A stretch of DNA of 9,992 bases from Sulfotelmatobacter sp049792875 (GTDB taxonomy: Bacteria; Acidobacteriota; Terriglobia; Terriglobales; Acidobacteriaceae): positions 1-9,992 of the forward strand of contig JBARBI010000347.1 in assembly GCA_049792875.1 (NCBI GenBank). Direction: 5' to 3'. Position 1 is the stretch's first letter. Each line of letters begins with the position of its first letter. Shown here piece after piece: positions 5,709-9,992 of the stretch. Position numbers and translations under genes: made by a program. The notes under the pieces are model-generated. The model worked only from the letters and a program-made list of their open reading frames with translations. It had not been told where the DNA came from and did no database searches.

Positions 5709-5942
5709 CTAGTTCATGTCGCCAAGCGAGCAGGCGCCGGGGCCGCGAGGATCGCCGCAGGATCCGCAGGCGCGCGTTGGTGACGCCGATGCCGACGAGC
5801 CCTTTGCGGACACCGCGAAGACCGAGAGCTGTGGTTCCAGCTTGGTCGCGTGGCACTTGGGACACTCGGCTTTCTCCTTGCCGTAGATCAGGGTCTCGAA
5901 CTGGTGGTGGCATTGCTTGCAGATGTATTCGAAGATGGGCAT
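5709..5942 (-). CDS. FmdB-type zinc-ribbon protein
   Basis: This 77-residue protein starts with MPIFEYICKQC, the hallmark of the FmdB/CxxC regulatory-protein family. Two CxxC knuckles (C8/C11 and C27/C30) form the predicted zinc ribbon. A flexible Ser/Ala linker leads to a Cys/Gly/Pro tail (C59, C62, C71; CGSCGDPRGPGACS) that recurs in family members from several phyla. The name comes from a regulator of formamidase and amidase genes in Methylophilus, but most members have no proven function. The start is supported by GGAG at 5950-5953, seven nt upstream. It is divergent from the hydrolase, with only 32 bp between start codons, so the two probably share a promoter region. Confidence 0.88.
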   Translation of the reverse strand: MPIFEYICKQCHHQFETLIYGKEKAECPKCHATKLEPQLSVFAVSAKGSSASASPTRACGSCGDPRGPGACSLGDMN

Positions 5943-5974
5943 GGGGCGACTCCAGAACCTATTAGAATCAATTT

Positions 5975-7033
5975 GTGGGGACTAAGCAAATCTCGGATTT
6001 TCCCGGTGGGACTTTCGACGGGGGCGCGCGAAAGACGCCGAGCGGTTGGGCGGGGCGTGCGCCGTTCCGGGCGCGGCGGTGGCTGGGTGGCGGGCATGTG
6101 CAGACGATTGCCAGCTTCCTGTTGCCGCGGAACATTCATTTGCCTCCGGCGGAGGAGCGGTTGGTCGAGGTGGCGCCGGAGATCAAGGTGCGATGTTGGT
6201 GTCACTGGCAAGGGGAAGATCGCAAGAAGCCCTTGACCGTAATCGTCGTCCACGGGCTCGAAGGGTCTTCCGATTCGCAGTACATGCTGGGCGTGGCGCG
6301 GAATGGGCTGGCGGCGGGGATGAACGTCGTACTCATGAACCAGCGCAACTGCGGCGGCATGGATCACTTTGCGCCCACTCTTTATAACTCGAGCCTGTCG
6401 GGAGACGTGGCCGCGGTGGTCCGGAGCATTCTAGAGAAGGATGAGGTCTCGCGATTTGCGCTGGTCGGATTTTCCATGGGCGGGAATTTGGTCCTGAAAC
6501 TTGCGGGAGAGTGGGGGAGTGAAGGCCCGCCGCAATTCCGGGCAGTGGCGGCGGTGTGTCCGGCGATGGACTTGGCGGCGTCAGCCGACGCGCTGCATGC
6601 CCCCGCCAACCGGATTTACGAGTATTACTTTTTGATGCAGTTGTTCCGGCGGTTGCGGATTAAGGCCCGGAGGTTTCCCGGGAAGTTTGACGTTGCGCGG
6701 CTGCGCGGGATATCCAGCCTGCGCATGTTCGATGACCGTATCACGGCGTACTACTGTGGATTCGCGGGGGCCGATGATTACTATGCGCGGGCCGCGGCGT
6801 CCAACGTGGTGGACCGGATTGCCGTGCCCGCGTTGATCATTCACGCGGCCAATGATCCATTTATCCGCATTTTGCCGGAGACCTTGCGGCGGATAGCGGC
6901 GAATCCGAATATCCGTTATGTCGAGACCGACGACGGCGGGCACTGCGCGTTTCTGGGCGAGCGCAATGGCGATCCGGCGAACGATGGGCGCTGGGCCGAG
7001 CACGAGGTAGTGGAGTTTGTGGCAGGTCAGTGA
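5975..7033 (+). CDS. YheT-like alpha/beta hydrolase
   Basis: A 352-residue esterase or lipase-like protein of the YheT/ABHD1-3 group (COG0429 type). The group's N-terminal motif appears as WLGGGHVQTI (36-45). The oxyanion segment is HGLEGSS (93-99), the nucleophile elbow is GFSMGG with Ser167, the acid is Asp294 in HAANDPF, and the base is His323 in DDGGHCAFLG. All triad residues are therefore present, and the length is normal. The start is a GTG at 5975 with no clear Shine-Dalgarno sequence; an in-frame TAG at 5963 and the lack of an early ATG leave little alternative. The substrate is unknown; eukaryotic relatives act on lipid esters. It is divergent from the FmdB-type gene and convergent with the small secreted protein gene. 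Confidence 0.9.
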   Translation: MGTKQISDFPGGTFDGGARKTPSGWAGRAPFRARRWLGGGHVQTIASFLLPRNIHLPPAEERLVEVAPEIKVRCWCHWQGEDRKKPLTVIVVHGLEGSSDSQYMLGVARNGLAAGMNVVLMNQRNCGGMDHFAPTLYNSSLSGDVAAVVRSILEKDEVSRFALVGFSMGGNLVLKLAGEWGSEGPPQFRAVAAVCPAMDLAASADALHAPANRIYEYYFLMQLFRRLRIKARRFPGKFDVARLRGISSLRMFDDRITAYYCGFAGADDYYARAAASNVVDRIAVPALIIHAANDPFIRILPETLRRIAANPNIRYVETDDGGHCAFLGERNGDPANDGRWAEHEVVEFVAGQ

Positions 7034-7103
7034 GTGCTGACGTGGTTTATCGACCGCAATCAAGTTCGGATGTGGGCAAGAATCCGGAGTCTGTGGTCAG
7101 CAC
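7034..7103. repeat. Inverted repeat between two convergent genes
   Basis: GTGCTGAC (7034-7041) and GTCAGCAC (7096-7103) are perfect complements 54 nt apart. The left arm directly follows the hydrolase stop codon, and the right arm ends 7 nt before the stop of the opposing gene. It could form a long-loop structure in both 3' ends and act in termination or mRNA protection. There is no T-run, so calling it a terminator would be speculation. Confidence 0.3.
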
Positions 7104-7110
7104 AACTGAC

Positions 7111-7479
7111 TCATCGCTTGTTTTTCGCCAATGCTTCCAGCCGGATTTCGTGCTTGAAGATGTCGGCGCATTGGGGCAAGCGTGTTCGATACTTTGCGGG
7201 AAGTTGAAGGCAAAGGTTCACGGCGCTCTGGCGCATTTCGTGTAGTTCTAAAAGGGCCGATGTTCTCACGTTCAGTGTGGGTGGCAGGTTTTTATCTGCC
7301 GCAGGTGGATGCGCAACTGCCTCGGTGACTTCTTTCGTCATCCCGCCCGACTTAGAATCTTGGCGCGGGGCATCGTCATGAACGGAAGCTACGTAGTTCA
7401 CCGGATCCACCCCGTTCTGTGCGAGCGCCGTGCTTACGGTGAGTACGGAAAAACACATCGCCATGAAGCAATGTTTCAT
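7111..7479 (-). CDS. Small secreted protein of unknown function
   Basis: A 122-residue protein I do not recognise. The N-terminus is a clear signal peptide (basic MKHC start, hydrophobic MAMCFSVLTVSTALA core) with likely cleavage after ALA before QNG. The mature part is polar and includes a Pro-rich stretch (HPPAADKNLPPTL), then a helical region LLELHEMRQSAVNLCLQL and a second cysteine in LPQCADIF, so a disulfide is possible after export. The start is uncertain: GGAGG at 7492-7496 is 12 nt before ATG 7479, 9 nt before an in-frame TTG (7482), and adjacent to GTG 7491. It is divergent from the VWFA gene across 131-143 bp and may be functionally linked, but nothing proves this. Confidence 0.7.
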   Translation of the reverse strand: MKHCFMAMCFSVLTVSTALAQNGVDPVNYVASVHDDAPRQDSKSGGMTKEVTEAVAHPPAADKNLPPTLNVRTSALLELHEMRQSAVNLCLQLPAKYRTRLPQCADIFKHEIRLEALAKNKR

Positions 7480-7622
7480 CAAGATGTTCACCCTCCGATT
7501 CGTCTTACAGATGAGAGCATCGGTAGAATGGTTGTGCCAGAAACCCCAGTGAAGGGAACTTTATCCGCAGGGTCGGGAAGACCACAAGATTACGAGCGTA
7601 ACGCTCTGGGAAGTGTGTTTCC

Positions 7623-8642
7623 TTGCAGGCAGCTATAGTTGCGAAAACCACGAAGTACCTCCCCGCATCGTTGCTAGTCGGTCTTGCTCTGCTCCTGCCC
7701 GCAGTCGGGGCTCAAACTGAGCAATCGCAAGATTCGGCTGCAAAAAGCCCTGGCTCCAGTGCTCCAGCAAAACCAGATGAACCGGTCTACACCGTGCGCG
7801 AGACGGTGAGCGAAGTCCACTTGGTTTTCACCGTCACCGACAAGCACGGCCACTACATCAAGGACCTGAAGCAGAACGATTTCAAGATTCTGGACGACCG
7901 GAAGCCGCCGGAAGATATCGTCAGCTTCAGCAGCGAGACAGATCTACCCCTGCAAGTGGGCCTGTTGATCGACGCCAGCGAATCGGTGACCGCCCGCTTC
8001 AAGTTCGAGCAGGAAGCGGCCATCGAGTTTCTGAAAGAGACGATTCGTCCGAAGTACGATCAGGTCTTCGTCGTCGGCTTTGACCTGACTCCCAAGGTCA
8101 CGCAGGACTTCACCGGCGACACCGAGAAACTTTCGGTCGGCATTCGGACGCTTCGGCCGGGCAGCCTCACCGCGCTGTACGATGCCCTCTACTTTGCCTG
8201 CAGGGACAAGTTGCTGAAGCAACCACAGGCTGGCCCCGTCCGGCGCATAATCATTCTGTTGAGCGACGGCAATGACACCGCAAGCTCCGTGACCCTCGAA
8301 AAGGCCATCGAGATGGCACAGCAGGCCGAGGTCTCGGTGTATACCATCAGCACCAACCCGGCTCGCTCCCGCGGGCGCGGTAACAAGACCTTGGAACGGA
8401 TTGCGGAAGCAACCGGCGGGAGATCGTATGTACCTTCTCAGATCAGCGCAGTGGCCGAATCGTTCGCCGCCATTCAGGAAGAGCTGCGCAGCCAGTATGC
8501 CGTGTCGTACAGACCCGCTGCGTTTCAGCCGGATGGGCATTACCGAAAGATCGAGGTTCAAGCGCAGAACCAGAAAGCACTGCGCATCCGCAGCCGTAAA
8601 GGGTACCGCAGTCCTTCAGAACACGACGCGCCCCACCCGTAA
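7623..8642 (+). CDS. Secreted VWFA-domain protein (acidobacterial VWFA-related family)
   Basis: This 339-residue protein resembles the 'VWFA-related' family (TIGR03436 type) that is greatly expanded in Acidobacteria. A signal peptide (KTTKYLP, then a leucine-rich core, cleavage near AVGA-Q at 30/31) is followed by a Ser/Pro/Lys linker and a small beta domain (about 56-104, with VTDKHGHYIKDL). The von Willebrand A domain follows at about 110-300. Its metal-binding MIDAS site looks complete: D-A-S-E-S at 117-121, Thr183 in SLTALYDA, and Asp215 in LLSDGND. A metal-dependent protein-binding role outside the cytoplasm is expected; the partner is unknown. The start is TTG 7623, forced by an in-frame TAA at 7599-7601 and the need for the signal peptide; GGGAAG lies about 10 nt upstream. 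Confidence 0.9.
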   Translation: MQAAIVAKTTKYLPASLLVGLALLLPAVGAQTEQSQDSAAKSPGSSAPAKPDEPVYTVRETVSEVHLVFTVTDKHGHYIKDLKQNDFKILDDRKPPEDIVSFSSETDLPLQVGLLIDASESVTARFKFEQEAAIEFLKETIRPKYDQVFVVGFDLTPKVTQDFTGDTEKLSVGIRTLRPGSLTALYDALYFACRDKLLKQPQAGPVRRIIILLSDGNDTASSVTLEKAIEMAQQAEVSVYTISTNPARSRGRGNKTLERIAEATGGRSYVPSQISAVAESFAAIQEELRSQYAVSYRPAAFQPDGHYRKIEVQAQNQKALRIRSRKGYRSPSEHDAPHP

Positions 8643-8723
8643 CGCTGGTGGTCGCCCCCTGTTGCCGTCGACCGTCTTGCGGCCTCTCGATCCATGCCGC
8701 GCGAAACGAAAAGCTTCCGGCGT

Positions 8724-9926
8724 TCAAACTCGCGCGGGTATGCGGCGCAGCCACGCCAGCGCCTCCGCGCCTCGGCCTTTCATCCTGGTGCGAATGTAGG
8801 CCAAGCCCAGCATCGCCAGCGAAATCACCAGCAGGCCCGCCGTCGCGCCGCCGATTCCCATCGCATGTTTCGGCAGGATCGACACGCGGCCATACACGAA
8901 TTCGATGTGCACCCAATACACCAGCAGCGATGCCTGCCCAAGCAGAATGACTGGACTGAATCGCCATTGCCCCGCGCCCCAGCGGCACCAGGCATAGGTT
9001 GCGGTCAGAATCACCAGCAACATGCCCACGCGGATCAGGAAGAAGCTGGGACTGGTGTGCCAGTAATCCTCGACGGCATAGAGTTGGCGGGGTTGCGCGT
9101 CAAGCCAGCGGGCGAATTCGATCAGCACACTGCCGGCCAGGCCGAGAGAGAAAAATGCTCTTGGTTCCTGCGCGCGCGCCCATTGGGTCTGCAGGAGAAA
9201 TCCCACGGCCAGGCCGGCGAAGGCGAAAGCCGTCCAGGGAAACACCGGGAACATCCACGCCTGCGGAGTGCCCAGATTGTGCACGCCATTGACGTAGGAC
9301 TCAAGCGGCCAGGGGAGCCAGCGCGGGCGCCATGTGGTCCACAGCGGCGGCGTCAGCAGGGAAATCAGCAACGCAGTGCCGGCGGCAGTGAGCACCAGGG
9401 CCAGTTGACGTTGGGAGGCGCTAATTCCCTGCCGGGCTGCGCCCGGCAGGACAGCCGAGGGCGGCTGTCCCCACACGTGTGGCGAGGGCAACAGGGCCAG
9501 CACCAGCCAGCACAGGAGACCCATCAGCATCATGGAGAGGCCGATAGTGTTGAGCACGTCAACCCGCAGCAGGTCGCTTTTCGGCGCCCAGCCCCAGGAG
9601 ACAACGTACTCCTGCACGCGGAAGAGCACGCCGAAACCGAAAATTTCAGCGCCCCGGCGGATGGTGGCCCTCGCGATCTGCGCCGGCGGGAGATTTTTCT
9701 GGCGGAGTTTTTCCGTGACCAGGGCAAAGGACATTCCAGCGAGAAAGAGAAACAGCGGAGCGGGAAAGGTTCCGCCCAGCTGCGAGTACATGAAAAAGCG
9801 GCTTTGCCGGGCCGCAGGGCTCAGCCAGGAATCGTAGCAGTGGGTCTGGAACATCAGCAGGCAGGCCAGGCCCCGCATCCAATCGATGTAGCCGAGGCGG
9901 GATTTGCCGGTCTCGAGCGGGGGCAT
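8724..9926 (-). CDS. Polytopic membrane acyltransferase (HGSNAT/DUF1624-like)
   Basis: A 400-residue integral membrane protein with about ten predicted helices. The N-terminus RLGYIDWMRGLACLLMFQTH (10-29) has the R-x3-D-x2-RG motif and a helix-embedded histidine (His29). This pattern is shared by the heparan-alpha-glucosaminide N-acetyltransferase (DUF1624/COG3503) group and by the related acyltransferase-3 family. Helices lie near 55-70, 92-107, 128-147, 174-192, 225-246, 297-315 and 360-380, among others. It probably moves an acyl group across or at the inner membrane onto a cell-surface sugar; the substrate is unknown. The loop at about 149-166 is encoded by a repeat cluster. The start ATG 9926 lacks a visible ribosome binding site; TATACT at 9950-9955 (minus) is a possible -10 without a matching -35. 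Confidence 0.78.
   Translation of the reverse strand: MPPLETGKSRLGYIDWMRGLACLLMFQTHCYDSWLSPAARQSRFFMYSQLGGTFPAPLFLFLAGMSFALVTEKLRQKNLPPAQIARATIRRGAEIFGFGVLFRVQEYVVSWGWAPKSDLLRVDVLNTIGLSMMLMGLLCWLVLALLPSPHVWGQPPSAVLPGAARQGISASQRQLALVLTAAGTALLISLLTPPLWTTWRPRWLPWPLESYVNGVHNLGTPQAWMFPVFPWTAFAFAGLAVGFLLQTQWARAQEPRAFFSLGLAGSVLIEFARWLDAQPRQLYAVEDYWHTSPSFFLIRVGMLLVILTATYAWCRWGAGQWRFSPVILLGQASLLVYWVHIEFVYGRVSILPKHAMGIGGATAGLLVISLAMLGLAYIRTRMKGRGAEALAWLRRIPARV
9429..9482. repeat. Cluster of three inverted repeats inside the acyltransferase gene
   Basis: Three perfect inverted repeats sit end to end within 54 bp. First, CTGCCGGGC (9429-9437) pairs with GCCCGGCAG (9441-9449), 9 bp with a 3-nt loop. Second, GGACAGCC (9449-9456) pairs with GGCTGTCC (9463-9470), 8 bp with a 6-nt loop. 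Third, CCACACGTGTGG (9471-9482) is a 12-bp palindrome. The frame reads through them as a loop (about residues 149-166) rich in Pro, Gly and Ala between two membrane helices. This resembles a repetitive extragenic palindrome inserted in frame, and the second unit looks like repeats I recall from other acidobacterial genomes; that recollection needs a search. Confidence 0.65.
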
Positions 9927-9992
9927 GCGCGGGGTGGATTTGCACCGGCAGTATACGGCAGTCGCCCGGAGATTCCGTGTTTTTCAGGATGG

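Noticed and set aside
8443..8988. 181-codon minus-strand open frame across the VWFA and acyltransferase 3' ends
   Set aside because: It overlaps two well-supported genes in other frames or strands and shows no domain.

Overview
This window most likely comes from an acidobacterium (class Terriglobia, Koribacter/Terriglobus-like). The inference rests on a secreted VWFA-domain protein of the kind greatly expanded in that phylum, a Crp/Fnr regulator with the MKTPYGL start and cysteine-bearing N-terminus typical there, small PilZ and FmdB-type zinc-ribbon proteins, a moderately high GC content, and a palindromic repeat resembling ones I associate with acidobacterial genomes. No rRNA, tRNA, CRISPR array, insertion sequence or phage gene is visible.

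Layout. Positions 2-91 (+) are the last codons of a protein with an outer-membrane beta-barrel-like end. Positions 119-3295 (-) form a compact pqqBCDE cluster for biosynthesis of the redox cofactor pyrroloquinoline quinone (PQQ). pqqB and pqqC overlap, pqqC and pqqD are 2 bp apart, and pqqE follows after 71 bp. Upstream of pqqB is a 386-bp stretch with no confident gene. It holds two GC-rich hairpins and, on the opposite strand, a small ORF with an unexpectedly PqqA-like core. Next come a PilZ-domain protein (3682-4011, -) and a Crp/Fnr regulator (4146-4859, -).

The remainder is a set of mostly single genes: a GNAT acetyltransferase (5102-5554, +); an FmdB-type zinc-ribbon protein (5709-5942, -) divergent from a YheT-like alpha/beta hydrolase (5975-7033, +); a small secreted protein of unknown function (7111-7479, -) divergent from the secreted VWFA protein (7623-8642, +); and a polytopic membrane acyltransferase (8724-9926, -) whose reading frame carries a cluster of three perfect inverted repeats.

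How the genes work together. PqqE (radical SAM) crosslinks Glu and Tyr of the precursor peptide PqqA, with PqqD as the peptide chaperone. PqqB and PqqC then carry out hydroxylation and the final ring closure and oxidation. The precursor gene pqqA and the processing protease (PqqF/G type) are not confidently present. No PQQ-dependent dehydrogenase is in the window. The Crp/Fnr and PilZ genes lie on the same strand upstream of the cluster, but nothing in the sequence proves that they regulate it. The most interesting points are the missing or relocated pqqA, a leader hairpin before pqqB, an apparent replacement of a PqqC active-site histidine, and the repeat cluster translated inside the acyltransferase.
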